From Weissella muntiaci (GTDB lineage: Bacteria > Bacillota > Bacilli > Lactobacillales > Lactobacillaceae), in assembly GCF_008107635.1 (NCBI RefSeq), contig NZ_SDGZ01000010.1:75128-139127 (forward strand): 64,000 bases of DNA, read 5' to 3'. Shown here in pieces: positions 37,231 to 46,670 of this stretch; positions within the stretch are counted from its first letter, which is position 1, and every line of letters starts with the position of its first letter. A program made the translations under genes and the position numbers. The notes beneath the pieces are model-generated. The model made no database searches, was not told the origin of the DNA, and worked only from the letters and a program-made list of their open reading frames with translations.

Positions 37231-37839
37231 TTACTTTTGCTCGTCGGCTGGGAAAACTACAACAGTTTCAACTGCTGGCTCAACTGGTGCTGCAGAGGCA
37301 ACTGGTTGAACAGGTGTGCTTTGTTGTGACATTGACTTTGCTGGTGCTGTAAAACTAGCCCATTCGTCAGTCTTTAATAGATCAATCTGAGCTTGTAGCA
37401 TACCTTCAAGCTTTGACTTGAAAGTAGTCATGTCCTTCTCCAAGGCTTCATGCTGTACAACCAAGCCTTCGTTCTTACGTTGACTATCACTGATCAATGC
37501 ATTGGCCTTAGTGTTGGCTTCCATTACGATCCGTTGGGCTTCAGCTTGTGCTTGTTGCAAGGTTGCTTCTGATTCAGCTTCTGTTTGCTTCTTCAAACGA
37601 TCGGCAGCCTCTTGGGCAATCAAAATTGATGAATTAACAGATTGCTTCATCTCTTCAACCTGTGATGAAGCTGCATCGGCATCTGCCAACTTAGTCTTCA
37701 ACATTGCGTTCTCTTGCATCAATGCATCATAATCTGTTACAACCTGATCCAAAAATTCATTAACTTCTGTCCGGTCATACCATTTACTAGAGCGGGTTGT
37801 AAATTCCTTAGCGTGAATCTCTTGTGGTGTTAATGCCAT
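37231..37839 (-). CDS. divIVA: DivIVA cell-division protein
   Basis: DivIVA is a coiled-coil protein that binds negatively curved membrane at septa and poles and organises division and wall growth. The 202-residue protein begins MALTPQEIHAKEFTTRSSKWYDRTEVNEFLDQVVTDY in the family pattern (N-terminal lipid-binding domain), then has a long Ala/Gln/Glu-rich coiled coil and a Pro/Val-rich tail. I use the ATG at 37839, with AGGAG 7 bases upstream. It ends the dcw-associated block after ylmH. Confidence 0.94.
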   Translation of the reverse strand: MALTPQEIHAKEFTTRSSKWYDRTEVNEFLDQVVTDYDALMQENAMLKTKLADADAASSQVEEMKQSVNSSILIAQEAADRLKKQTEAESEATLQQAQAEAQRIVMEANTKANALISDSQRKNEGLVVQHEALEKDMTTFKSKLEGMLQAQIDLLKTDEWASFTAPAKSMSQQSTPVQPVASAAPVEPAVETVVVFPADEQK

Positions 37840-37850
37840 AATACTACTCC

Positions 37851-38636
37851 TCATTTCTTAATGACGGATAAGGTTACCCGCCACTTTTCTTTTTTAGTTA
37901 ATCCATTTTCTGCAACAATCTTAATTCGGCCAAACTTCCGTACTGATATCATATCATTAATCGCCAAGCTATAATCAGGTCGATCAACAGTCGTCCAATT
38001 TACCCGAACTTGCCCACGCTCAACTAACTCTTTCGCATGAGCCCTAGAAACATTATACCCATTTGCTACAATGTTATCCAATCGCAAGGATGAAACTGTC
38101 ATTTCCAGCGTTTCCCAATCGTCTTGTGCGGTCTGTAAATCGGACAAGTCAATCGGGATAAACCTCACCTTGGTTTTACCAATATGATCCATGGTCGTTT
38201 CAATATAGGAAACCATTGCAGTCGTGCTTACAAATTGCCAATGTCCATCATCTGTGCCAATTACATCCCCAAATGCATCACGCTCTAATCCATTATGGAT
38301 TAAGGCGCCCATAATCGTACTATGATGTAACTCTGCAAATTTTGCTGGATAACTGATCTCAATTGCGGCCAATTCGAAATCGGCCACGGTTGGCTCATAA
38401 TAACTAGGATAGATTAATCCTCGCGCCATTTCAGCGCTTGCATTTCCGCCATTATGTAATAACTTTAGTTCATCATATGAATTAACTAAAGTTTCCAATA
38501 TAAATCTTTCGCGGGGATTTAAAAATTTTGTCAACACCGGTCGATATTCATCGAGCACCTGTCGAATCTGTCCCTGCGCAATTTCAATAAATGTCTTTTC
38601 ACTAGGGCGAAAATGTTGAAAAACATTTTCATTCAT
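37851..38636 (-). CDS. ylmH: YlmH, S4-domain RNA-binding protein
   Basis: YlmH is an S4-like RNA-binding protein encoded in the division cluster; work in Bacillus links it to rescue of stalled ribosomes. The 261-residue protein has an N-terminal unknown domain and a C-terminal S4 domain from about 182 (SLRLDNIVANGYNVSRAHAKELVERGQVRVN). It follows yggT by 2 bases and precedes divIVA. Confidence 0.92.
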   Translation of the reverse strand: MNENVFQHFRPSEKTFIEIAQGQIRQVLDEYRPVLTKFLNPRERFILETLVNSYDELKLLHNGGNASAEMARGLIYPSYYEPTVADFELAAIEISYPAKFAELHHSTIMGALIHNGLERDAFGDVIGTDDGHWQFVSTTAMVSYIETTMDHIGKTKVRFIPIDLSDLQTAQDDWETLEMTVSSLRLDNIVANGYNVSRAHAKELVERGQVRVNWTTVDRPDYSLAINDMISVRKFGRIKIVAENGLTKKEKWRVTLSVIKK

Positions 38637-38638
38637 TC

Positions 38639-38899
38639 CTAAAACCCTCGACTAATCATCTGAACGCCCATCTGCGCCAATTGAAGTAAAATAATTGCCA
38701 ACAATGGCGAGAAATCAAGCATTCCCGTTCTTGGCATAATCCGCCGAATCGGGTCAACGACGATTCCAGCTACCCGGCCGAGTAAACGACCAAAACTAGA
38801 TTGACTAGCGCCTGGTAACCAGCTCATCAATGCCCAAATCAAAATAATAAATTCAAAGGCTCGCAAAATTAGCGATATTGCCAATAGAATATAAATCAT
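38639..38899 (-). CDS. yggT: YggT family membrane protein
   Basis: A small two-helix membrane protein of 86 residues. The helices are near 4-26 and 64-82, and between them is the family block PIRRIMPRTGMLDFSPLLAI. YggT proteins sit in the division cluster of Firmicutes (YlmG) and are linked to nucleoid or septum organisation; the exact role is unclear. Confidence 0.9.
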   Translation of the reverse strand: MIYILLAISLILRAFEFIILIWALMSWLPGASQSSFGRLLGRVAGIVVDPIRRIMPRTGMLDFSPLLAIILLQLAQMGVQMISRGF

Positions 38900-38909
38900 A
38901 GTTGCTGTC

Positions 38910-39365
38910 CTAACTAAACTGTTGGGTCAAATTTTGTGAAACCGCCCCAGAGATTTTGAAGCTCTTAGGTGTAAATAAGAAGATTCGCTCACCGATTCTT
39001 GTGACATCACCTTCGATGGCTTCAGCCGCTCCCGACATAAAGTCAATAATACGACGAGCTTGGGTCTCATCAATCGAACCAAAGTTTACAATTACAGCCT
39101 CGCCAGATAGCACTTGTTGCACAATCGCCTTGGCATCTGAGAAAATGCGTGGCTCATACAACGAGATCTTTGAAGAAGCGTCACGTTGTCCGTCCATATT
39201 TAACACATTTGGTCGTCGACTAGCAGCTGGACGGGCAGAACTTGCATTTGCTGCAGTTGCCGTTTCATCCAATGCTTCGCTTTCATCAATGTAAGTCTCA
39301 GCTTGATTATCATCTTCTTCGTAGTATTCATCTACACCAAACAAATTTTTAAAACTAAATGCCAT
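38910..39365 (-). CDS. sepF: SepF cell-division protein
   Basis: SepF tethers FtsZ to the membrane and polymerises into arcs. The 151-residue protein has the N-terminal membrane-binding amphipathic helix MAFSFKNLFG, an acidic linker, and the C-terminal core domain with VIVNFGSIDETQARRIIDFMSGA. It lies 14 bases downstream of ftsZ. Confidence 0.95.
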   Translation of the reverse strand: MAFSFKNLFGVDEYYEEDDNQAETYIDESEALDETATAANASSARPAASRRPNVLNMDGQRDASSKISLYEPRIFSDAKAIVQQVLSGEAVIVNFGSIDETQARRIIDFMSGAAEAIEGDVTRIGERIFLFTPKSFKISGAVSQNLTQQFS

Positions 39366-39379
39366 CTTAGAACCTCTCC

Positions 39380-40633
39380 TTACTTATCGCCACGGTTTTT
39401 CCATGAAAAGAAAGCAGGACGCTCGATTTCCGCATCAACTGCTGCATCAGCATTCACATCAGTCTGTGGCATCGCCTGCGGTGCAGGTTGACTTGAACCA
39501 AATGCTTCATTACCAGCAAGTGGCATATTATCAACTGCTGGAGTGTTAACAACATTCCAGTCCGCAAATGGATCCGTCGACTTAGGTTGAGCTACAGGTT
39601 GTTCAACCTGAGGCGCTGCTTGCTCAAAAGGGCTCACAGTACTTTGGTTACCAACTTGTAGTTCAGGACGTGAAGTTACAGGACGATCAATTCCGGTTGC
39701 AATTACAGTTACCTGTAATCCTTGCATGTCCATATCCATCGTTGTACCGAAAATAATATTTACGTCATTTCCAGCAGCAGCTGTTACAGCATCAGCTGCT
39801 TCTTGTGCTTCAAACAAAGACATATCCATGCCACCCTTGATTGATAGCAATACGTTCTGAGCGCCTTCAATCTTAGCTTCCAACAATGGTGAAGCAATTG
39901 CCTTACGAGTAGCTTCAGCCGCCCGGTTTTCACCTTCAGCGGCCCCAATTCCCATCAAGGCAGTTCCTTGGTCTTCCATGACTGTCTTAACATCCGCAAA
40001 GTCCAAATTGATTAGACCAGGGTTTGTAATCAAATCTGAAATACCAGCGACACCATTCTTCAAAACATTATCAACCATCTTAAATGCTTCTAGAATAGGA
40101 GCTTTCTTATCAACAACCTGTAGTAAGTTGTTATTGGCAATCACGATCAATGTATCAACATTATCCTTTAACTTTGCCAAACCTTCAGCAGCGGCTGTCC
40201 CACGACGAGGCCCCTCGAATGAGAATGGCCGTGTAACAACACCAATTGTCAATGCACCCAAATCTTTGGCAATTCGAGCAACTACTGGAGCAGCACCAGT
40301 TCCAGTTCCGCCACCCATACCAGCAGTCACAAAGACCATATCAGCACCTTTAAGTGCTTCAGCAATTTCTTGTTCACTCTCTGTTGCAGCTGTCTCACCA
40401 ACTTCAGGTCGTGCCCCAGCACCAAGACCACGAGTTGCTTTTGCCCCGATCTGAATCTTGTGCTCTGCTTGTGAGCGTTCTAGTGCCTGTGCATCAGTAT
40501 TTGCAACGATAAATTCAACACCGCCAACACCTTCATTGACCATTTCATTGACGGCATTACCGCCACCGCCACCGACACCGATAACTTTGATAGTCGCACC
40601 ATATTGTTGGTTATTGTCGATTTGGAAATCCAT
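39380..40633 (-). CDS. ftsZ: Cell-division GTPase FtsZ
   Basis: FtsZ is the tubulin-like GTPase that forms the division ring. The 417-residue protein has the tubulin signature GGGTGTGAA at 107-115 and the synergy loop [12 protein letters not shown] Gln/Pro-rich linker ends in the conserved C-terminal peptide [12 protein letters not shown] that binds FtsA and SepF. It follows ftsA by 35 bases. Confidence 0.98.
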   Translation of the reverse strand: MDFQIDNNQQYGATIKVIGVGGGGGNAVNEMVNEGVGGVEFIVANTDAQALERSQAEHKIQIGAKATRGLGAGARPEVGETAATESEQEIAEALKGADMVFVTAGMGGGTGTGAAPVVARIAKDLGALTIGVVTRPFSFEGPRRGTAAAEGLAKLKDNVDTLIVIANNNLLQVVDKKAPILEAFKMVDNVLKNGVAGISDLITNPGLINLDFADVKTVMEDQGTALMGIGAAEGENRAAEATRKAIASPLLEAKIEGAQNVLLSIKGGMDMSLFEAQEAADAVTAAAGNDVNIIFGTTMDMDMQGLQVTVIATGIDRPVTSRPELQVGNQSTVSPFEQAAPQVEQPVAQPKSTDPFADWNVVNTPAVDNMPLAGNEAFGSSQPAPQAMPQTDVNADAAVDAEIERPAFFSWKNRGDK

Positions 40634-40668
40634 AACGAGCTCCTCTTAATTTCTTTTTTCTTAGATTA

Positions 40669-42024
40669 TTAGTCGAAAAACTTGCCAAACCAATTAGCAA
40701 CTCGACCAGTTGTATTGGTATCAGCTTGTACATTCTTGTCAGTTTGGTCATTTTTACGAGCATCATACATTTGTTCCTCAGCTGGAGCTGGCTTAATTGC
40801 ATTTGCCTCTGGTTGATTCATATTTGGAACCTTCACAATTGCATTCGCACGTAATGTCTGAATTGGCAAATTATACAAAGCCTGCTTCGTCGCCAACTGC
40901 ACAGTTGATTGTTGCGCCGCATGCTGGATCAAAGCCCAACTTCGCGCAAAACCAGGATGTCGAAGACCGAGGTCATCTGGTACAAAGACACGCACCTTTG
41001 TGCCATACATTGCCCGAACCGTTTCTGACAAACCTGGCAACGCAGCCGTCCCACCAACCAAGACCACTCCACCAGTTAACTTAAATGCTGAAACCATGTT
41101 CAACTTCTCACCTAACTTGGCAATAATTTGTTCAACACGCGCCGCAATGATTTGGGCCAAGTATTGTTCACTGATCTCTTGTGGTGCATCCGCACCTAAT
41201 GGTGTAATAACTAACGGATTATTTCCAACCGTATTAGGTTGCGCATTTCCTGCATCAAGCTTTAACATTTCAGCTTCATGCAAAGGAATATTCAAAACGG
41301 CGCTAATATCCTTTGAGATGTGCTCTCCTCCGGCTGGAAAGACTGTTACAAAACGCAATTGACGATCTTGTACGACGGTCGCCGTCGTGTGACCAGCGCC
41401 CATATCAAGCATAACTGTACCAAACTCTTGTTCAGCATCACTTAAGATTGTTGTCATATCGGCCAACGGTGCTAGAACGAAGTCCCGCACGCGCAACCCA
41501 GCATGTTCAATTGCTTTTTGTAAGTTCCCCAAAACCTGCCGCGGTGCAGTATAAATTGTTGCCTTCACTGCAAGTCGCATTCCAACCATGTCATTAGGAT
41601 CTTGAATTCCATCAAAATCATCAACCGAGAATTCATTTGGAATAATATCGACCACTTGCCGATCTGCCGGTAAGCTGACCGCAATCGCATCATGGATGAC
41701 CTTTGCAACATCATCGTATGTGATATGTTGACTATCTTGGACCGTTACCAAACCACTAACATTTTGAATTTGAATGTTATTTGCTGGAATACTTGCAATA
41801 ACATCAACTACCGATCGACCACTTTGTTCGTTTACCTGCGCCATCGCAAGCTGAATATCTTTAGCAGTTGATTCAATGTCAACAACGACACCCTTTTTAA
41901 CGCCATGCGCCACTGATCGCCCAACAGCTAAGACATTTACCTGCTGATCACGAACATCGGCGGCAAGCGCTTTAATGGTATTAGTTCCAACATCTAATCC
42001 AACAATTAAACCATGATTGGCCAT
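40669..42024 (-). CDS. ftsA: Cell-division protein FtsA
   Basis: FtsA is an actin-like protein that anchors FtsZ to the membrane. The 451-residue protein has GLDVGTNTIKALAADV at the N-terminus, the phosphate-2 block MLDMGAGHTTATVV, and the C-terminal amphipathic helix VANWFGKFFD that binds membrane. It starts behind its own candidate promoter. Confidence 0.97.
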   Translation of the reverse strand: MANHGLIVGLDVGTNTIKALAADVRDQQVNVLAVGRSVAHGVKKGVVVDIESTAKDIQLAMAQVNEQSGRSVVDVIASIPANNIQIQNVSGLVTVQDSQHITYDDVAKVIHDAIAVSLPADRQVVDIIPNEFSVDDFDGIQDPNDMVGMRLAVKATIYTAPRQVLGNLQKAIEHAGLRVRDFVLAPLADMTTILSDAEQEFGTVMLDMGAGHTTATVVQDRQLRFVTVFPAGGEHISKDISAVLNIPLHEAEMLKLDAGNAQPNTVGNNPLVITPLGADAPQEISEQYLAQIIAARVEQIIAKLGEKLNMVSAFKLTGGVVLVGGTAALPGLSETVRAMYGTKVRVFVPDDLGLRHPGFARSWALIQHAAQQSTVQLATKQALYNLPIQTLRANAIVKVPNMNQPEANAIKPAPAEEQMYDARKNDQTDKNVQADTNTTGRVANWFGKFFD

Positions 42025-42084
42025 ATTTTCCCTTCCCTTTTACTATATTTTTTATAAGTTTGCCAGCACGGCTAGTCTTTTCCT

Positions 42085-42126
42085 ATTTTAACAAAATTGA
42101 ATCAACAATTTGTTAAAATCATACCA
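42085..42126 (-). promoter_or_regulatory. Candidate ftsA promoter overlapped by a 14-bp dyad
   Basis: An extended -10 (TGGTATGAT, 42118-42126, minus strand) lies about 95 bases before the ftsA ATG. Directly downstream, arms 42085-42099 and 42106-42119 form an almost perfect AT-rich dyad (one indel) around the expected start site. That geometry suits an operator better than a terminator; no T run follows. Confidence 0.45.
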
Positions 42127-42170
42127 TAATCTAATGTATTAATTCCAGTTTTAACAAGGCTTTCCAGAAT

Positions 42171-43115
42171 TTACTGTGATCCATACGGAATTGCAAACGC
42201 CCCTTGTTGCAAATCAACGGTACCGTTCGTTGATAATTGAGCTGCCATTGCTGGATAATACTTTAATTTGCTAGCCAAATCATCTGCATTTGCAAGCACT
42301 TCATTACCATCTTGCATGAAAATCATCAATCTCTGAGAATTTTGATCATTCGGTGACCAGATGACTTCAGATACTGAATGACGAATCGCAGGTTTTAGTT
42401 TACCAAATTGTTTTAAAACAAGCTTTAGTTCGCTCTCACTCTTAAAATTCTCAAATACCGGCAAAGCGGTATTAGGCAATTTAGTTGTGCCATTTGTTAA
42501 CTTAGTTCCATCCGATAATAAGCCGAAATACTTAGTTCCATCTTGAACATAGCCTACTTTAACATTTTCCACCACGGTAACCTTTGCCTTGGTCGGACTA
42601 ACAAAATCAATCTTCAAGGACTTAACTTGAGCGTTATTTTTTTCGGCTTGCTTTTCCAGATAACCGCGTTCCACAAGCAGTAACCAACTTGATTGATTTT
42701 TTTCTAGCCCAGCCGCCTTGAGCACCTCACTTTTCGACATATCTTCCAGTCCATTAACCGTGTAGCTATGTACCTTACTAGCGGGCGATAGAAAATAACC
42801 TAAGATAATCGCCAAAGCACCTAATATCAAAACCCAAACTAACGCACGACGTTCATGTTTGAATAGCACGCGCTTTTTTGGTGTTCTCACATTCACTGCC
42901 TGTCGCTCTGCCGTGACAGGGGTTGGATCATCCTTGGCAACTTTTGGTTTTATATTTGTTTTAGGTTGTTGTTTTGCTTGAACTTTTTTTCTGGTAGCCT
43001 TGCTGACTGACTTTCCTGCGCTTGAACTTTCACTCTCAGTCAACTTCGCCAGCCTAGCCGCCAGTTCTGCCGAGCTAGGTTTGGTTTGATTTGTATGTTT
43101 ATCTTTTTCGACCAT
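42171..43115 (-). CDS. divIB: Cell-division protein DivIB/FtsQ
   Basis: DivIB forms the FtsQLB complex that controls septal wall synthesis. The 314-residue protein has a basic cytosolic tail (about 100 residues), one membrane helix near 90-108 (ALVWVLILGALAIILGYFL), a POTRA domain beginning HSYTVNGLEDMSKSEVL, and a beta domain. It follows murG by 18 bases. Confidence 0.93.
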   Translation of the reverse strand: MVEKDKHTNQTKPSSAELAARLAKLTESESSSAGKSVSKATRKKVQAKQQPKTNIKPKVAKDDPTPVTAERQAVNVRTPKKRVLFKHERRALVWVLILGALAIILGYFLSPASKVHSYTVNGLEDMSKSEVLKAAGLEKNQSSWLLLVERGYLEKQAEKNNAQVKSLKIDFVSPTKAKVTVVENVKVGYVQDGTKYFGLLSDGTKLTNGTTKLPNTALPVFENFKSESELKLVLKQFGKLKPAIRHSVSEVIWSPNDQNSQRLMIFMQDGNEVLANADDLASKLKYYPAMAAQLSTNGTVDLQQGAFAIPYGSQ

Positions 43116-43133
43116 GCCTACCTAGCTCCAATC

Positions 43134-44234
43134 TTACTTCTTGATAACACTCTTAATTAACTCAACAAAACGATCAGCCGCGTCAGGCACACCAATCTTT
43201 TTTGCGGCCGCTGCCATCGTCACCCGCTTATTACGATCTTGCATCAAATTATTTACAACATCGAAGAGATACCGACCGGTTAAGTTTGGCTCTGTAATAA
43301 GCGCGGCAGCACCCGCATCAACCAATGCCTGTGCATTTTTGGTTTGATGATCGTTAGTCACATATGGACTTGGAATCAAAACCATTGGCTTTCCAAGAGC
43401 GGTCTGTTCTGCAATACTGGTTGCCCCAGCTCGTCCAACAATCAGATCTACTTTAGGCATCAGTTGGGGCATATTGCTAATGTATGGCACAACTGCCATA
43501 TTTTTGGCGGGACTAATCTTCTCAGTCGCCATCGTATTAACTACATCATCGTAGCGTTTCCCACCAGTTACAAAAATCACCTGGTAATCTTTTTTACTAA
43601 ATGATTCTGTTGCATCAATCATTGCACGATTCAACTTCAATGCACCTTGAGATCCACCAAAAACGAGCACTGTCGGTTGCGTTTCGTCCAGACCAATTCC
43701 ATTCCAATCAAAAGCTCCCTGAGCTTCAACAACCTCTTGGGCACGTGGATTACCAACAACTTCTGCACTTCCTGGCTTAAAGGCTTTCAATGCTTCCGCA
43801 AAGGCAACCCCGACTTTAGTGATTTTACGTGCTAAGAATTTATTAGTGACACCAATGACTGAATTTTGCTCATGAATTACCGTTGGAACACCTAAACGTT
43901 GTGCAGCGTAAACAACCGGCCCACTTACATAGCCACCAGTTCCGACGACCACATCGGGTTTAAATTCGCGTACAATTTTCTGAGCAGCTCGAACTGCCTT
44001 CAAAAAAAGATAAATTGTTTTAAAATTATCTGCTGACAATGAGCGCTTAAAACCTTGTACCTCAACACTGGCAAATTTGTACCCTGCATCCGGCACAATT
44101 TTACCTTCCAACCCGCGTTCACCGCCGACATATAAAATTTCGACATCAGGATCTTGTTCTTTTAATTTATTCAATACTGCTAGCGCTGGATAAATATGTC
44201 CACCAGTTCCGCCACCCGAAATAATAATTCGCAT
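43134..44234 (-). CDS. murG: UDP-GlcNAc--lipid I N-acetylglucosaminyltransferase MurG
   Basis: MurG adds GlcNAc to lipid I to make lipid II at the cytosolic membrane face. The 366-residue GT-B enzyme has GGTGGHIYPALA at the N-terminus, GGYVSGPV, FGGSQGA and the C-terminal GRAGATSIAE. It lies between murD and divIB. Confidence 0.97.
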   Translation of the reverse strand: MRIIISGGGTGGHIYPALAVLNKLKEQDPDVEILYVGGERGLEGKIVPDAGYKFASVEVQGFKRSLSADNFKTIYLFLKAVRAAQKIVREFKPDVVVGTGGYVSGPVVYAAQRLGVPTVIHEQNSVIGVTNKFLARKITKVGVAFAEALKAFKPGSAEVVGNPRAQEVVEAQGAFDWNGIGLDETQPTVLVFGGSQGALKLNRAMIDATESFSKKDYQVIFVTGGKRYDDVVNTMATEKISPAKNMAVVPYISNMPQLMPKVDLIVGRAGATSIAEQTALGKPMVLIPSPYVTNDHQTKNAQALVDAGAAALITEPNLTGRYLFDVVNNLMQDRNKRVTMAAAAKKIGVPDAADRFVELIKSVIKK

Positions 44235-44246
44235 TTCAATCCCCTT

Positions 44247-45590
44247 TTAATTCAAAGCCTGCCGGTCGCGGACCGCTTCCATAAATAATGCTCCACGCGT
44301 CTCAAAGTTTGGATATTGGTCCCAAGACGCCGCCGCCGGCGATAACAGAATCACCTCGTCAGGTTGCGCCAATTCAAAGGCTGGTTTGACGGCTGCCTCG
44401 ACATTATCCACTTCAATAACTTGAATCCCTGCAGCTTTTCCAACTGTGGCTAATTTCGGACCAGTCTGCCCGAAGACAATCAATGCCTTGACATGCTTTT
44501 TAATTGCCGCCAATAATCGACCCTGATCATCACCACGATCAAGACCACCTGCCAACAACACAACTGGTTGATCAAATCCACTCAAGGCCATTTCAGTCGC
44601 TTCAATATCGGTCGCCTTAGAATCATTGTAGACAATTCGTCCTGCAAAATTTCCAACTAGCTGAAGTCGATGTTCAACGCCAGTAAAAGCTTGAAGCGCC
44701 TGCTTAATTTGCTCTGCTGAAATACCTTCTAATCGGCCAACTGCAATTGCCACTAACGCATTCTCAATATTATGCTCACCTGGCACTAACAGTTGATTGG
44801 CATCCATAATATACTCACCACGGAAATATAGTTCACCATTCATTTGATATGCACCACGTTGATCTAAGCCTAGTCGTGAGAACGGTACAATTTGAGCAAC
44901 TGTTTGCTTTTCCAGTTCAACCCATTCAGGACGATCTACATTCAACACCAAATAATCCTCGGACGTCTGATTTCGCGTAATTCCCATCTTAGCGTGAATA
45001 TAATTTTCGCGGGTTCCGTGATAATCAAGATGCGACGCAAAAATATTTGTGATAATGGCAATATGTGGCCTAGCCGTTGGCATTCCCATCAACTGAAATG
45101 ACGATAATTCAGTAATCAACGTATCTGAGGGACGGACTTGTTTTGCAATTTCACTGACCGGTGTTCCAATATTACCTGCCACTAGAACACGATGCTGATC
45201 AGTCGCCGCTTGGCTTAACACAGCGTTAATCATTTCGACCGATGTTGTCTTACCGTTTGAACCAGTTAACGCGATCCATTCGCCTTGAATATATCGTTGT
45301 GCCAACGCGACTTCCGTATAAATCGGAATTTGCTCAGTCAATGCGGCTCGCAAAATCGGAATTTGATAAGGGATTCCCGGGTTTTTAACAATTAAGTCAA
45401 CCCCCACCAACAAATCCTCCGTCTGTTGATCTGTAAAGCTAACGCCTTTATCTTTTAGATTAATAACGCGCTCATCTTGCCAATCAAGCTTTGGATCAGA
45501 AACAATGACGTTAGCACCCTCTGCAACAAGCAGCGAGGCCGCAGCCGCCCCTGATCTAGCAAATCCTACTATCAATACACGCTTTGTCAT
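44247..45590 (-). CDS. murD: UDP-N-acetylmuramoylalanine--D-glutamate ligase
   Basis: MurD adds D-glutamate to UDP-MurNAc-L-alanine. The 447-residue protein shows the ATP loop TGSNGKTTSVEM, the central ligase domain with NDSKATD, and HRLQLVGNFAGRIVYNDSKATN-like family sequence. It lies after mraY with a 66-base gap that holds a small hairpin. Confidence 0.97.
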   Translation of the reverse strand: MTKRVLIVGFARSGAAAASLLVAEGANVIVSDPKLDWQDERVINLKDKGVSFTDQQTEDLLVGVDLIVKNPGIPYQIPILRAALTEQIPIYTEVALAQRYIQGEWIALTGSNGKTTSVEMINAVLSQAATDQHRVLVAGNIGTPVSEIAKQVRPSDTLITELSSFQLMGMPTARPHIAIITNIFASHLDYHGTRENYIHAKMGITRNQTSEDYLVLNVDRPEWVELEKQTVAQIVPFSRLGLDQRGAYQMNGELYFRGEYIMDANQLLVPGEHNIENALVAIAVGRLEGISAEQIKQALQAFTGVEHRLQLVGNFAGRIVYNDSKATDIEATEMALSGFDQPVVLLAGGLDRGDDQGRLLAAIKKHVKALIVFGQTGPKLATVGKAAGIQVIEVDNVEAAVKPAFELAQPDEVILLSPAAASWDQYPNFETRGALFMEAVRDRQALN

Positions 45591-45620
45591 GTTTCTACTC
45601 CTTTAATAATTTATATGTAT

Positions 45621-45642
45621 CCGGAGTGCGTTTGCACTCCAG
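45621..45642 (-). other. Hairpin in the mraY-murD gap
   Basis: Arms TGGAGTGC and GCACTCCG (one T-G pair) flank a 4-base AAAC loop. No T run follows on either strand, so it does not look like a terminator; it could protect or process the mRNA. Confidence 0.5.
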
Positions 45643-45656
45643 TTTAGAACAAACTT

Positions 45657-46646
45657 TTATTTTTGGATCAAGAAGTACAGCCCCGCTGCAATCAATCCAA
45701 CTGACCAAAATAGCGTATCAACTCTCCATTCTGACCATGGATGTTTCGGATTGCCCAAGAGGCCACCCTTTTCAAAGCTATGGTGAATTGGTGTCATTAA
45801 GAACACACGTCGCCCAGTCAATCGGAAGCTAGTGATCTGGATCATCACCGTCAGTGTTTCAATCATAAACACAAATCCGATCAGAATTAATGACCACTCA
45901 ACATGCAGCACCAATGAATTCATTGCTAATCCAGCTCCCAATGCAAGCGACCCTGTATCTCCCATGAAGATTGATGCTGGATAGCGATTAAAGACCAGGA
46001 AGCCTAGTAAGGCTCCAACCATTAATGTATTAAGTAATACCAACGCCTGATTAGCCTGTTGTAAGGCAATCAACGTATAAGCAATATAAGCAATTACAGC
46101 TGTTCCCGAAGCAAGCCCGTCTAACCCATCAGTCAAATTAGTCGCATTCGACCAACCAACTAACCAGAAAATTGTAAAGATCGTATAAATTGCAAGACCA
46201 TGTAAGCTACCCCAGCCAAATGGTAATGCCAATACGAAATCGAAATGCCCCAATGCAAGCACAATGATTGCTAAAATTGCGGCAACAATTTGCGCTGTCA
46301 GTTTTGGTAAAAAGCGAAATCCTTCATCACGATGGTTCCAAATTTTAATACTGTCGTCAAAACCGCCGACAATTGCATAAACCACAACCGCAATCAAAAC
46401 TGCCCAGCCAGTTGCACTATGCAATCCTAAGATAAACGCTAGAATGATGTACGCAATCACAACGACCAACACAAAACCAGCACCACCCATTGTTGGTGTA
46501 CCAGCCTTTGCAGCATGATCCGGTCCACGACCATTAGTGCGCATAACTAATTGTGCTACCTTAATCTTTTTAAACCAGTTTCTTAATGCTGGTGTAACTA
46601 AAACAGTTGCCCCAAACCCAACTGCTAAACCTATGAGCCAGATCAT
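45657..46646 (-). CDS. mraY: Phospho-N-acetylmuramoyl-pentapeptide transferase MraY
   Basis: MraY transfers phospho-MurNAc-pentapeptide to undecaprenyl phosphate, making lipid I. The 329-residue integral membrane protein has about ten helices and the catalytic motif TNLTDGLDGLASG. It also has FMGDTGSLALGAGLA and the cytosolic HHSFEKGG loop near the C-terminus. Confidence 0.97.
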   Translation of the reverse strand: MIWLIGLAVGFGATVLVTPALRNWFKKIKVAQLVMRTNGRGPDHAAKAGTPTMGGAGFVLVVVIAYIILAFILGLHSATGWAVLIAVVVYAIVGGFDDSIKIWNHRDEGFRFLPKLTAQIVAAILAIIVLALGHFDFVLALPFGWGSLHGLAIYTIFTIFWLVGWSNATNLTDGLDGLASGTAVIAYIAYTLIALQQANQALVLLNTLMVGALLGFLVFNRYPASIFMGDTGSLALGAGLAMNSLVLHVEWSLILIGFVFMIETLTVMIQITSFRLTGRRVFLMTPIHHSFEKGGLLGNPKHPWSEWRVDTLFWSVGLIAAGLYFLIQK

Positions 46647-46670
46647 TCTTTTACTTCCTCCACGTCTACT

